NCBI GenBank assembly: GCA_020024105.1
Contig: JAHHUH010000007.1
Coordinates: 1 to 64,000 of the forward strand
Direction: 5' to 3'
Source: Phascolarctobacterium sp.
GTDB taxonomy: Bacteria > Bacillota > Negativicutes > Acidaminococcales > Acidaminococcaceae
Length of the DNA stretch: 64,000 bases
Below are positions 50,805-59,480 of this stretch, one piece after another. The position numbers were made by a program, and so were the translations under genes. Position 1 is the first letter of the stretch. Each line of letters opens with the position of its first letter. The notes under the pieces are model-generated. The model was not told the origin of the DNA and made no database searches. It saw only the letters and a program-made list of their open reading frames with translations.

Positions 50805-51911
50805 ATGGATATTAAAAAGATAATACGTAATATTGACTGGCTGCTGGTATTTGCGGTGCTGGCCCTTATGATTTGTGGCCTTTGTCTGATTAGTAGTGCT
50901 ACCTATTCCTTTGCTTTGGCAGGTGGTAATAGCTGGCATGTAGAGCGGCAGATGACCTTTATGGGAATTGCTTTACTACTGCTTATTATCAGCTTGAAAT
51001 TTGATTATCGTATCCTTACGAATTACACAAAGTATATTTACGGGACTAATATAGTTTTATTGGTGGCAGTTATGTTATTTGGGCATACCCAATTAGGGGC
51101 CCAGCGTTGGATTCAGATAGGCTCTTTTACCTTTCAGCCATCAGAATTTGCCAAGGTTTTTCTGATTATCTGTTTGGCTGCCTTTATGGATAAGCGCATT
51201 GAATGGCTGGAGGAATTTAAGGACTATCTTATGGTTTTTCTCTATATTTTCCTACCCTTTATCCTGGTACTGAAGCAACCGGATTTGGGTACCTCCTTAG
51301 CTTTTGTTGCTATTCTGCTAGGTATGATTTTTGTCAGCGGCTTTAGATATAAATGGTTTTTACGCTTAGGAGCCGGCTTTGTAGCCATGCTGCCACTATT
51401 TTGGATGGTTTTGAAGGACTATCAGAAAAACCGTATTCGCGTCTTTCTTAACCCGGAGCTGGACCCCTTTGGTAGTGGTTACCACGTTATCCAGTCTAAA
51501 ATCGCTATTGGTAGCGGTGGTCTCTTGGGAAAGGGCTGGATGGAAGGTACCCAGAGTCAGCTTAATTTTTTACCGGAAAACCATACGGATTTCATTTTTG
51601 CAGTAGCTGGTGAGGAATTTGGCTTTATTGGAGCAGCTATTATTATAATTTTATATTTTATTGTTATTTGGCGTGGTATACTGATTGCTATGAATGCTGA
51701 AGATAATTTTGGTGCTTTGATGGCAACCGGTGTTATCTCCATGTTTATGTTCCATATTTTGGTTAATTTGGGCATGACCATGGGGATTATGCCTGTTACC
51801 GGCGTACCCCTGCCGTTTTTAAGCTATGGTGTCAGTTCCTTATTAACTAATACCATGCTGATAGCACTTTTATTGAATATTAAATATCATAGTAAAACCC
51901 TACAATTTTAA
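50805..51911 (+). CDS. rodA: Peptidoglycan glycosyltransferase RodA
   Basis: 368 residues, ten hydrophobic segments of the SEDS fold. ARQWI-like AQRWIQIGSFTFQPSEFAK, LKQPDLGTSLAFVAI, GSGGLLGKGWMEGTQSQLNFLPENHTDFIFA (read in parts) and MPVTGVPLPFLSYGVSS match RodA. Polymerises lipid II for sidewall growth with PBP2. No minCDE genes follow; the next gene is the radical SAM protein. Confidence 0.95.
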   Translation: MDIKKIIRNIDWLLVFAVLALMICGLCLISSATYSFALAGGNSWHVERQMTFMGIALLLLIISLKFDYRILTNYTKYIYGTNIVLLVAVMLFGHTQLGAQRWIQIGSFTFQPSEFAKVFLIICLAAFMDKRIEWLEEFKDYLMVFLYIFLPFILVLKQPDLGTSLAFVAILLGMIFVSGFRYKWFLRLGAGFVAMLPLFWMVLKDYQKNRIRVFLNPELDPFGSGYHVIQSKIAIGSGGLLGKGWMEGTQSQLNFLPENHTDFIFAVAGEEFGFIGAAIIIILYFIVIWRGILIAMNAEDNFGALMATGVISMFMFHILVNLGMTMGIMPVTGVPLPFLSYGVSSLLTNTMLIALLLNIKYHSKTLQF

Positions 51912-51960
51912 AAATTGTAATACAAGGAATAGCCGTTGTGAGAAGGAGTAATAGAAATTA

Positions 51961-53820
51961 ATGGAAAAAGAACTGACTATCGATATATTGAGCAGTGTGC
52001 AGAAGCCTGCCCGCTATACTGGTGGGGAGTATGCTAGTATAGTGAAAAAACCTGAGGAAATAGAGGTAACTATTGCTTTAGCTTTTCCCGATGTTTATGA
52101 AGTGGGCATGAGCTATTTAGGCTTTAAAATTTTATACCATTTATTAAACAAGGAGGCTGGAGTAGCTGCTGAACGTGTTTATGCTCCGTGGATTGACATG
52201 GAAGCTAAAATGCGTGAGCATAAAATTCCCCTGCGTACTCTGGAAACGGAAAAAGCCCTGTCAGAATGCGACTTCATCGGCTTTACACTGCAATACGAGC
52301 TTACCTACAGTAATATTTTGAATATGCTGGATTTGGGTGGCGTTCCTCTGTTGGCTGCTGAACGCGATGATGAGGCTCCCTTTGTTCTAGTAGGTGGTCC
52401 CTGCATTTTTAATCCCGAGCCCCTGGCAGACTTTTTTGATATCGGTATCATTGGCGACGGCGAAGAAATTATGGTGGAGCTGATGAACTGCTATAAGACC
52501 TGGAAAAAGGCCGGTAAGCCCGGTGGTCGTCAAGGCTTTTTGCAGGATGCTGTTAAATTGAAGGGGATTTATGTACCCTCCTACTATAGCGTTAAATATA
52601 ATGAGGACTGGACAGTGAATGCTGTGGAACCCCTATATAAGGATGCACCGGCTATTGTGGAAAAACGGGTAGTAAAGGATATAAATACTGTTGATTTTCC
52701 CACTGACCCCATTGTACCCTTTAGTGAAATTGTCCATGATCGTATTATGCTGGAGGTTTTCCGTGGCTGTAGTCGTGGCTGTCGTTTCTGTCATGCAGGC
52801 ATGGTATACCGTCCTGTACGCGAACGTCGTCCCGAGGTAGTTAAGGAGCTGGCACGTAAGCTGGTAGATAATACTGGTTATAACGAAATTTCCATGGTTT
52901 CTCTGAGCACTGCCGACTATTCCTGCTTGGGTCCTGTGGTGCATGATTTAATTAGCGAGTTTAAGGATGAAAAGGTTAGTGTTTCTTTGCCCTCTCTTCG
53001 TATTGACAGCTTTTCCGTGGATATTGCCAAGGAAGTACAGCAGGTACGTAAAAGTGGCTTAACTTTTGCACCGGAGGCCGGTAGCCAGAAAATGCGTGAT
53101 GTAATCAATAAGGGCGTTACAGAGGCTGATTTGATGAGCGCTACTAAGGCGGCCTTCGAATCCGGCTGGAAGGCTGTTAAATTATATTTTATGATTGGCC
53201 TGCCTCAGGAGAAGGATGAGGATATTTTAGCTATTGCTGATCTGGCCAAGAAGGTACAGAATAATTATTTTGAGGTTACAGGTAAGCGTGGTTGTAAGGT
53301 AACTGTCAGCGTTTCTTCCTTCGTGCCCAAACCATATACTGCTTTTCAATGGTTTGGTCAAAATGATATTGAAACCCTGCACCATAAGCAATATCTGTTA
53401 AAGGATGCACTAAAGGTCAAAAATATCACTTACCAATACCATGATGCAAAGACCAGTGTAATTGAGGCGGTTTTTGCCCGTGGTGACCGTCGTCTAGGCA
53501 AGGCCTTATTGGCTGCCTGGCGCAAGGGTGCCCGTTTTGACGGCTGGACTGATTGCTTCTCCTATGATATTTGGCAGGAGGCTATGGCGGAAGCTGGTCT
53601 GGATATTGACTTTTATGCTGCTCGTGAGCGTGGCGAAAATGAAGCATTCCCCTGGGAGCATGTACAGCCTGCTGTAGCGCGTCGCTTCCTGTGGCATGAA
53701 TGGCAGAAGGCGCAAAAGCAGCAGTTGACCCATGATTGCCGTCGTGATAGCTGTACCGGCTGCGGTGTCTGCCCAAAGCTGGGTGTGGATATTATTGACT
53801 GGAAGGATGGTGCCCAATAA
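51961..53820 (+). CDS. B12-binding-type radical SAM protein (TIGR03960-like)
   Basis: 619 residues. N-terminal B12-binding-like region (FPDVYEVGMSYLGFKILYHL, FVLVGGPCIFNPEPLADFFD), radical SAM core with C-x3-C-x2-C in RGCSRGCRFCHAG (about residue 272), and a C-terminal Cys cluster (CRRDSCTGCGVCPKLG). I recognise the protein that pairs with a DUF2344 partner upstream of rng-rplU in Firmicutes. Substrate unknown; tRNA or ribosome modification has been suggested by context. TAATG overlap with the next gene. Confidence 0.88.
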   Translation: MEKELTIDILSSVQKPARYTGGEYASIVKKPEEIEVTIALAFPDVYEVGMSYLGFKILYHLLNKEAGVAAERVYAPWIDMEAKMREHKIPLRTLETEKALSECDFIGFTLQYELTYSNILNMLDLGGVPLLAAERDDEAPFVLVGGPCIFNPEPLADFFDIGIIGDGEEIMVELMNCYKTWKKAGKPGGRQGFLQDAVKLKGIYVPSYYSVKYNEDWTVNAVEPLYKDAPAIVEKRVVKDINTVDFPTDPIVPFSEIVHDRIMLEVFRGCSRGCRFCHAGMVYRPVRERRPEVVKELARKLVDNTGYNEISMVSLSTADYSCLGPVVHDLISEFKDEKVSVSLPSLRIDSFSVDIAKEVQQVRKSGLTFAPEAGSQKMRDVINKGVTEADLMSATKAAFESGWKAVKLYFMIGLPQEKDEDILAIADLAKKVQNNYFEVTGKRGCKVTVSVSSFVPKPYTAFQWFGQNDIETLHHKQYLLKDALKVKNITYQYHDAKTSVIEAVFARGDRRLGKALLAAWRKGARFDGWTDCFSYDIWQEAMAEAGLDIDFYAARERGENEAFPWEHVQPAVARRFLWHEWQKAQKQQLTHDCRRDSCTGCGVCPKLGVDIIDWKDGAQ

Positions 53821-54524
53821 TGAAATTACGTATGCAGATTACTAAGGATAGGAATATCCGTTTTATTTCCCATCTGGAATATATCCGTACCATTGAAAGA
53901 GCTATCCGCCGTGCTAAGCTGCCGGCAGCCTATTCCGAAGGCTTTAATCCCCATATGAAATTTTCCCTGGCTTCCGCTCTGGGAGTTGGCGTAGTCAGCT
54001 ACACGGAATTTGTAGAAATTGAGTTAATGGAGCCTATGGAGGTTGCTGTAGCGGCTAAAGCTTTGAGCAGGGCACTGCCCCGTGGTATCCGTGTTCTGGC
54101 GGCTGATGCAGTTGAAAATAATCATCCGGCACTGATGGCTGAGGCGGCAGGTGCTGTCTACAGGGTAACTCTGCCCTATACAGAAGACCTTGGAGAGGTT
54201 GTGGAACGTTATAATGCGACCCCCAGCATTATTTTTGCCAAAGCTGCACCGAAAAAGAAAAATAAGGTTAAGGAAATTGATGTTAAATTCTATATTCCTG
54301 AGTTAAAGGTACAGCAGGTAGAGGAGCATACGGTTTTCAATTTTGATTGCAAAATTACTCCTACCGGTAGTATGAAGGCTGTAGATTTACTAAACACATT
54401 AAATGAACAATATGCTTTAAATCTGCCTGTGGAAAAGGCAGATATTGAGCGCTTAGAATTATATAAACGTGGAAAAGCAGGTCAAAAGCAGATTATGCTG
54501 ATGAAAGACGCCTTCCATCTTTAA
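53820..54524 (+). CDS. DUF2344 (TIGR03936-like) partner protein
   Basis: 234 residues. MQITKDRNIRFISHLEYIRT, RRAKLPAAYSEGFNPHMKFS and ALGVGVVSYTEFVEIEL are hallmark sequences. Start overlaps the stop of the radical SAM gene by one base (TAATG), so the two are stoichiometric partners. In some genomes they are fused. Function unknown. Confidence 0.88.
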   Translation: MKLRMQITKDRNIRFISHLEYIRTIERAIRRAKLPAAYSEGFNPHMKFSLASALGVGVVSYTEFVEIELMEPMEVAVAAKALSRALPRGIRVLAADAVENNHPALMAEAAGAVYRVTLPYTEDLGEVVERYNATPSIIFAKAAPKKKNKVKEIDVKFYIPELKVQQVEEHTVFNFDCKITPTGSMKAVDLLNTLNEQYALNLPVEKADIERLELYKRGKAGQKQIMLMKDAFHL

Positions 54525-54529
54525 AAAAT

Positions 54530-54573
54530 AATCCTTCCATCCTAGCATGTTTAGTGGTGGAAGGATTTTTTAT
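54530..54573 (+). terminator. Terminator after the radical SAM pair
   Basis: AATCCTTCCA (54530-54539) pairs with TGGAAGGATT (54558-54567), followed by TTTTTAT. Confidence 0.85.
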
Positions 54574-54586
54574 AGAGGGATTATTT

Positions 54587-54615
54587 TTGCGAGCCAAAGT
54601 ATTTTATGATACAAT
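54587..54615 (+). promoter_or_regulatory. rng promoter
   Basis: TTGCGA (54587-54592), 17-base spacer, TACAAT (54610-54615), about 45 bases before the ATG. Confidence 0.65.
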
Positions 54616-54661
54616 GAAATATCATTGAAGAAAAAAGCTAAGTGCAGAAGGGAGGCGGATG

Positions 54662-56077
54662 ATGACAGCTAAGATAATTATTGGTGTTGCCAAGGATGAA
54701 ACCCGCATGGGAATTATTAATGATGGCCGCTTGATAGAATATTTAGTGGAGCGTACGGATGAAAACCATTTGGTCGGCAATATTTACAAGGGCAGGGTTT
54801 GTAATGTAGTTAGGGGCATTCAGGCTGCTTTTATTGATATTGGTCTGGAGCAGAATGCTTTTTTGTACTTAGGTGAAAAAATGGATATTACAGAAGGGCA
54901 GAGCATTCTGGTACAGATTTCCAAGGATGCCAGGAGTACGAAGGGGCCTACGGCTACGCGGGAAATAACGCTTCCTGGTAAATATGTCGTATTGCTGCCT
55001 CAGGCTGCTTATATAGGTGTATCCCGCAAGATTACGGATAAAACGGAAAGGGAGCGTCTGGTCCAGCTATGTGAGCAGCATCGGCCTGGCAAATTAGGCA
55101 TGGTGGTCAGAACGGCTGCGACTGGTGTGACGGAGGAGCTGCTGGTTAAGGATATTAGCGAATTGGCAGCTGCCTGGAAGGTATTGACGGCCAGGGAAAA
55201 ATTAGCCAAGGCACCCACACTTTTACGCAGGGAGCTGGATTTAGCTATTCGTATTGTCCGTGATTATCTCCGTCCCAATGTTAAGGAGATAATGGTTGAT
55301 AATTTAGGTGTGTACAAAAGGGTGGAGGAGCTGATGGCCATTCTGCCACAGGCTAGAAATATTAAGCTGACGCTATATCAGGGACTGGAAGATATTTTTA
55401 CCTACACCAGTCAGCATGAAGCGGTTGCTTCCATTTCAGACAGGCAGGTGGATTTACCCAGTGGCGGCTATCTGGTTATTGATTATACTGAAGCCATGAC
55501 GGTCATAGACGTAAATAGTGGTCGTTTTAGTGGACGTGAAAATTTAGAAGAGACCATTATGGAAATTAATCGTCAGGCTGCAGTGGAAATAGCTCGTCAG
55601 CTGCGTCTGCGTGATATTGGTGGCATTATTGTCGTGGATTTTATTGATATGCACACGGAGGCCCATAAGAACGAAATCATTAATGCTTTACAACAGGCCT
55701 TTGTTGGTGATCGGATGAATCCTAAGGTGCAGGATATTACCGTGCTTAATCTGGTAGAGATTACCAGAAAGAAGTCACGACAAAATCTTTCTTCCGTGCT
55801 TTACACGCCCTGTCCTGTTTGTAGTGGTAGCGGTCGAGTGCAAAGTAGGGAAACTCTGGCTTTTGAAATTAAGCGTCGGCTGAGGAACCTGCTTTCCCAG
55901 AGAGGTAGCTCAAAGAATGTGCTGGTGATGGCCAATCCCTGGCTTTGTGAATGGTTGCGGGTCAAGGATTTACACCAATGGGAAAAGGAATTAGCCTGTG
56001 ATATTAAAGTTGAGGCAGATGATTCACTGTATCTAGAATCTTTTATGATTTTAGATAATAGTAGTGTTGACAAATAA
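54662..56077 (+). CDS. rng: Ribonuclease G/E family
   Basis: 471 residues, RNase G-like without the long RNase E C-terminus. S1-type domain (about 35-120; VGNIYKGRVCNVVRGIQAAF), catalytic domain with TVIDVNSGRFSGREN and GGIIVVDFIDM (Asp residues for Mg2+), and CPVCSGSGRV zinc-link. Processes rRNA and mRNA 5' ends. GGGAGG is six bases before ATG 54662 (three before ATG 54659). Confidence 0.93.
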   Translation: MTAKIIIGVAKDETRMGIINDGRLIEYLVERTDENHLVGNIYKGRVCNVVRGIQAAFIDIGLEQNAFLYLGEKMDITEGQSILVQISKDARSTKGPTATREITLPGKYVVLLPQAAYIGVSRKITDKTERERLVQLCEQHRPGKLGMVVRTAATGVTEELLVKDISELAAAWKVLTAREKLAKAPTLLRRELDLAIRIVRDYLRPNVKEIMVDNLGVYKRVEELMAILPQARNIKLTLYQGLEDIFTYTSQHEAVASISDRQVDLPSGGYLVIDYTEAMTVIDVNSGRFSGRENLEETIMEINRQAAVEIARQLRLRDIGGIIVVDFIDMHTEAHKNEIINALQQAFVGDRMNPKVQDITVLNLVEITRKKSRQNLSSVLYTPCPVCSGSGRVQSRETLAFEIKRRLRNLLSQRGSSKNVLVMANPWLCEWLRVKDLHQWEKELACDIKVEADDSLYLESFMILDNSSVDK

Positions 56078-56095
56078 AATTAAACAGGGTAAACT
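56067..56095 (+). promoter_or_regulatory. Promoter of rplU-prp-rpmA inside the end of rng
   Basis: Perfect TTGACA (56067-56072), 17 bases, TAAACT (56090-56095). The -35 is formed by the last two rng codons and stop region, separating ribosomal protein expression from rng. Confidence 0.75.
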
Positions 56096-56100
56096 ATACT

Positions 56101-56190
56101 AGTATGAACTGTGAATAGTTCGTCCCCAACCGCGTAGAGAGGTTCTTAAAACTCGAAAGAGTACCGTATTTAGCGAGTCTATCATAAGGG
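56101..56190 (+). ncRNA. Putative L21 mRNA leader
   Basis: Leader of about 100 bases before rplU. An ACTC-GAAA-GAGT tetraloop hairpin (56151-56162) competes with ACTCG/CGAGT (56151-56155 with 56174-56178), and AACC/GGTT (56128-56131 with 56141-56144) pairs upstream. Firmicutes carry a structured L21 leader thought to bind L21 autoregulatorily; the position fits, though I cannot verify the consensus. Confidence 0.45.
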
Positions 56191-56202
56191 AGGTGCAATA
56201 GA

Positions 56203-56514
56203 ATGTACGCAATTATCCAAACCGGTGGTAAACAATACCGCGTTGCAGAAGGTGAAACCCTGCAAGTTGAAAAATTGAATGCTGAAGTTGGTGCAGAAGT
56301 TGTTTTTGACGAAGTTTTGACCGTTGTCAACGACGCTGATGTAAAAATTGGCGCTCCTGTTGTTGAAGGTGCAAAGGTTACTGCTAAAGTTGTAGAACAA
56401 GGTAGAGGCGAAAAAATCTTTGTTTTCAAATACAAAGCAAAAGCTAACTATCGTAAACGCCAAGGTCATCGTCAACCGTTCACTGCAGTTGAAATCGTTA
56501 AAATCGAAGCTTGA
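56203..56514 (+). CDS. rplU: 50S ribosomal protein L21
   Basis: 103 residues. YAIIQTGGKQYRVAEGETL at the start and FKYKAKANYRKRQGHRQPFT near the end are diagnostic. GGGAGG before ATG. Confidence 0.98.
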   Translation: MYAIIQTGGKQYRVAEGETLQVEKLNAEVGAEVVFDEVLTVVNDADVKIGAPVVEGAKVTAKVVEQGRGEKIFVFKYKAKANYRKRQGHRQPFTAVEIVKIEA

Positions 56515-56519
56515 TTTTT

Positions 56520-56846
56520 ATGATATTGGTTGAAATTTATGAAGACAAGCAAGGAATGATAACTGGCTATATGGTTAGTGGTCATTCAGGTTATGCTGAA
56601 GAAGGTAGCGATATTATTTGTAGCGCTATTTCAGCTTTAACACAGGCGCCTCTTCATGGCATGACAAAACATCTAAAAATTAAACCGTCCTGGCGTGTTA
56701 ATCAGGAGGACGGTTATCTTAAGGTTGCATTGGACAGTGCACCTACGGAATTGACAGAGGCCATTTTAAGGACCATGGTCCTTGGAGTGGAATCCATTGA
56801 ACGTCAGTGTCCGGAATATGTTCGTATCCAAGAACATAGGAGGTGA
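56520..56846 (+). CDS. prp: Ribosomal-processing cysteine protease Prp
   Basis: 108 residues. GHSGYAEEGSDIICSAISAL holds the catalytic His and Cys. Prp removes the N-terminal extension of L27; it sits between rplU and rpmA as in other Firmicutes. ATG 56520 lies five bases after the rplU stop without a clear ribosome binding site, so coupling is expected; TTG 56511 overlaps rplU and is less likely. Confidence 0.92.
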   Translation: MILVEIYEDKQGMITGYMVSGHSGYAEEGSDIICSAISALTQAPLHGMTKHLKIKPSWRVNQEDGYLKVALDSAPTELTEAILRTMVLGVESIERQCPEYVRIQEHRR

Positions 56847-56851
56847 AAGTA

Positions 56852-57145
56852 ATGTTTGAAATTATTTTGCAATTGCATGCACATAAAAAAGGTACTGGTA
56901 GCTCCCACAACGGTCGTGACTCTAACGCTCAACGTTTGGGTACCAAAGCTCATGACAGCCAATTGGTAACTGCTGGTAGCATCATTGTTCGTCAACATGG
57001 CACTAAATTCCATCCTGGTAACAACGTAGGTATGGGTAAGGATTACACTATCTTTGCAAAAATTGAAGGTCGTGTTAAATTCGAACGTAAAGGCCGTGAC
57101 AAACGTCAGATTAGCGTTTACCCGGTTGAAGAAGCAGCTATGTAA
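56852..57145 (+). CDS. rpmA: 50S ribosomal protein L27 with Prp-cleavable extension
   Basis: 97 residues. Begins MFEIILQLHAHKKGTGSS: the extension LQLHA replaces the LQFFA recognised by Staphylococcus Prp, with cleavage expected after the Ala. GRDSNAQRLGTKAHD and VRQHGTKFHPGNNVGMGKD are the standard core. AGGAGGTGA (56837-56845) lies six bases before ATG 56852, so the GTG at 56843 is not the start. Confidence 0.97.
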   Translation: MFEIILQLHAHKKGTGSSHNGRDSNAQRLGTKAHDSQLVTAGSIIVRQHGTKFHPGNNVGMGKDYTIFAKIEGRVKFERKGRDKRQISVYPVEEAAM

Positions 57146-57151
57146 TAAATT

Positions 57152-57182
57152 GCTCCACATCGTCAGATGTGGGGCTTTTTTG
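57152..57182 (+). terminator. Terminator after rpmA
   Basis: GCTCCACAT pairs with ATGTGGGGC across CGTCAG, TTTTTT follows. Confidence 0.88.
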
Positions 57183-57214
57183 TTAATAGTGATTAATTTT
57201 CAAGAGGTGGAGAG

Positions 57215-57685
57215 ATGCTGGAAATAGGCATGCAGGCTCCAGAATTTACCTTACCCGATAAGGATGGGCAGATGGTAAGCTTAAAGGACTTTTTAGGGGA
57301 AAAGGTTGTCTTATATTTTTATCCTAAGGATTCCACACCCGGCTGTACACGTCAGGCAAATGCCTTTAAGGATTTATTTGCAGAATATACTAAGCTGAGA
57401 GTAGTTATTATTGGTATGAGCAAGGATAGTAGCAGATCCCATGCTAATTTCACGGCTAAGTACAAATTACCCTTTCTTCTTTTATCAGATCCGGAAACAA
57501 CCACCCTACAAGCCTATGAGGTTTGGCGGGAGAAGAAGCTTTACGGAAAGGTAAGCATGGGCGTGGTACGGTCCGTGTATATTATCGATGAAAAGGGCAA
57601 GGTGGAAGCTGCCTGGACCAAAGTCAAACCGGAACAGGGTGCGGCGGATGCCTTAGCATTTTTACAGGCCTGCGATTGTCAATAA
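57215..57685 (+). CDS. bcp: Peroxiredoxin, Bcp/PrxQ family
   Basis: 156 residues. PKDSTPGCTRQANAF contains the peroxidatic Cys; the resolving Cys that sits five residues later in E. coli Bcp is Asn here. Extra Cys residues exist only at the extreme C-terminus (ACDCQ), so it is either a one-Cys enzyme or uses that tail. Reduces hydroperoxides using thioredoxin or low-molecular-weight thiol. Confidence 0.92.
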   Translation: MLEIGMQAPEFTLPDKDGQMVSLKDFLGEKVVLYFYPKDSTPGCTRQANAFKDLFAEYTKLRVVIIGMSKDSSRSHANFTAKYKLPFLLLSDPETTTLQAYEVWREKKLYGKVSMGVVRSVYIIDEKGKVEAAWTKVKPEQGAADALAFLQACDCQ

Positions 57686-57692
57686 AGTAAAA

Positions 57693-57768
57693 AGAAAGCA
57701 CGCTTACTGAATGAGGAGCTACCATTTGTCATCTGTTTGACAGGTAGGAGTTCAGAAGTGTGCTTATT
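57693..57768. terminator. Long imperfect hairpin between convergent bcp and Fe-ADH genes
   Basis: The two ends (AAGCACGCTTACTGAA and TTCAGAAGTGTGCTT) pair almost completely and the interior adds CTACC/GGTAG and TGTCA/TGACA, giving a rod of about 75 bases with T-rich flanks. Probably a bidirectional terminator; unusually long for one. Confidence 0.6.
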
Positions 57769-57782
57769 TTATCAAAGCAGGT

Positions 57783-58967
57783 TTATTTGGCTGCTCGATA
57801 AATAGCAGCCATATCTGTCTGGTCAAGCTTTTTAAATTGGCCGATAGTACGTTTACCTATAAAGCTGCATTTATAGGCTAATTCCTGGATATCCTCCTCC
57901 GTGAGGTTGATATTTAACTGGCTGATGCTGGTGGGCATATCAATCTGTTTAAAGAAGCCCTCTAAGGCAGCAATACCTTCTAAAGCAACAGCCTCCTGAT
58001 TACGAAAATTATTGGGGACGTTTAAAACATTAACTGCCAGCTGGGTAAAGCGGCTGACATTTTCCCGATAGACATAGCGGGCCCAGCTGCCCCACACGGC
58101 TGCCAGACCGGCACCATGGGCAATGTCCCATTTGCCGCTCAGCTCATGCTCCAGCTGGTGGCAGGACCAGTCGCCATAATTACGATCACCGGTGGTATCA
58201 TTATGGGAAAGAGTACCACACCACATAATTTCGGCACGGGCGGCATAATTCTGGGGATTGTTTTTTAGGATAAGGGCATTGCGCATGACGTTTTTGAGCA
58301 GGTCTTCTGCAATACGGTCAACAATGTCCAGCTCCTGGGTGGTAGGCGCAGTAAAATAACGCTCCAGGGTATGCACCATGATATCTACGCAGCCGCTGGC
58401 TGTTTGGTAGGGCGGTAACGTGTAGGTCAGCTCCGGATTCATAATGGCAAAGCAGCAGTACCCGAAGGGAGTGCTGAGACCACGCTTGAGCCAGCCATCC
58501 TCATTCGTGAGGACGGAGCAGTTGCTCATTTCGCTGCCTGCTGCCGCAATGGTCAAGACGGCACCTAGGGGAAGCGCAGCGGTAATCTTTTTTTCTCCGC
58601 TGTAATAATCCCATAAATGACCAGGATTGGCTACACCATAGGCAATGCCCTTGGCACTATCAATAACGCTACCACCACCGACGGCTAGAATAAAATCAAC
58701 ACCCTGCTCCTGACAGAGCTTGACACCCTCTAAAACCTTGCTGAGACGGGGATTGGGGACAACACCACCAAGTAGTACGTAGGTAAGACCTGCTTCCTGT
58801 AGTTTGTGGCAGACCAGCTCTAACAGGCCGGATTTTTCCGCACTGTGGCCGCCAAAATGTACCAAGACCTTATGGGCACCATATTCTTTACATAGGGTAC
58901 CTACCTGCTCCTGGGTAGCTTTACCAAAGACAATTCTTGTAGGCGCATGAAATTGAAATTTATCCAT
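57783..58967 (-). CDS. Iron-containing alcohol dehydrogenase (YqhD/BDH type)
   Basis: 394 residues. FGKATQEQV, FILAVGGGSVIDSAKGIAYG (nucleotide site), LTIAAAGSEMSNCSVLTNE, DIMVHTLERYF and HQLEHELSGKWDIAHGAGLA (metal-binding His/Asp set) match the butanol-dehydrogenase/YqhD branch of group III alcohol dehydrogenases, which reduces aldehydes with NAD(P)H. GGGAG about ten bases upstream of the ATG. Stands alone. Confidence 0.93.
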   Translation of the reverse strand: MDKFQFHAPTRIVFGKATQEQVGTLCKEYGAHKVLVHFGGHSAEKSGLLELVCHKLQEAGLTYVLLGGVVPNPRLSKVLEGVKLCQEQGVDFILAVGGGSVIDSAKGIAYGVANPGHLWDYYSGEKKITAALPLGAVLTIAAAGSEMSNCSVLTNEDGWLKRGLSTPFGYCCFAIMNPELTYTLPPYQTASGCVDIMVHTLERYFTAPTTQELDIVDRIAEDLLKNVMRNALILKNNPQNYAARAEIMWCGTLSHNDTTGDRNYGDWSCHQLEHELSGKWDIAHGAGLAAVWGSWARYVYRENVSRFTQLAVNVLNVPNNFRNQEAVALEGIAALEGFFKQIDMPTSISQLNINLTEEDIQELAYKCSFIGKRTIGQFKKLDQTDMAAIYRAAK

Positions 58968-59034
58968 TTTTAAACAACTCCCTTCTTGAAGCTTAAGTAG
59001 CTGTTAAATTCATTGTAGCATTGACACCTTGCCC

Positions 59035-59064
59035 TTGTAAACCTTATCCCAAGCTTGCTATAAT
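59035..59064 (+). promoter_or_regulatory. Promoter of the rhodanese-GDSL pair
   Basis: TTGTAA (59035-59040), 18 bases, TATAAT (59059-59064). A TTGACA at 59021-59026 lies too far upstream for this -10. Confidence 0.6.
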
Positions 59065-59095
59065 GAAGCTGATAAAAAAATATGAGGAGGTTTTT

Positions 59096-59467
59096 ATGAA
59101 ATATCTGGTAATTGCTGTACTTATTTTTGGCGGTTTCTTTTATTTTATGAGCGGTGCGAAGAGCTATAATCTGGATTCTGCTGCTTTGCAGGTTAAGTTG
59201 GCAGCTCAGGAGGATTTTATTCTTTTAGATGTACGTACCCGGGAGGAATTTGAACAGGGACATTTACCCCATGCAATTTTATTACCCTATGATGAGCTTG
59301 AGGCTGAAGCAGATAGGCTGCTGCCACGCAAGGAACAGGAAATTATAGTTTACTGCCGCAGCGGCCGTCGCAGTGCCATCGCAGTAGCAGTATTACAAAA
59401 ATTGGGTTATCAGCAGGTGGAGGACTTTGGCGGTATTAACCGTTGGCAGGGTCAGCTGGAAAAATAG
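59096..59467 (+). CDS. Membrane-anchored rhodanese-like protein
   Basis: 123 residues from ATG 59096 (GAGGAGG upstream). Short hydrophobic anchor (about 3-18) then a rhodanese domain: FILLDVRTREEFEQGHLPHA, active-site loop VYCRSGRRS with Cys, GGINRWQGQ. Likely a sulfurtransferase facing outside the membrane. The upstream extension in the same frame would precede the promoter. GDSL hydrolase follows by 13 bases. Confidence 0.85.
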   Translation: MKYLVIAVLIFGGFFYFMSGAKSYNLDSAALQVKLAAQEDFILLDVRTREEFEQGHLPHAILLPYDELEAEADRLLPRKEQEIIVYCRSGRRSAIAVAVLQKLGYQQVEDFGGINRWQGQLEK

Positions 59468-59480
59468 GATGGTGATAGGT

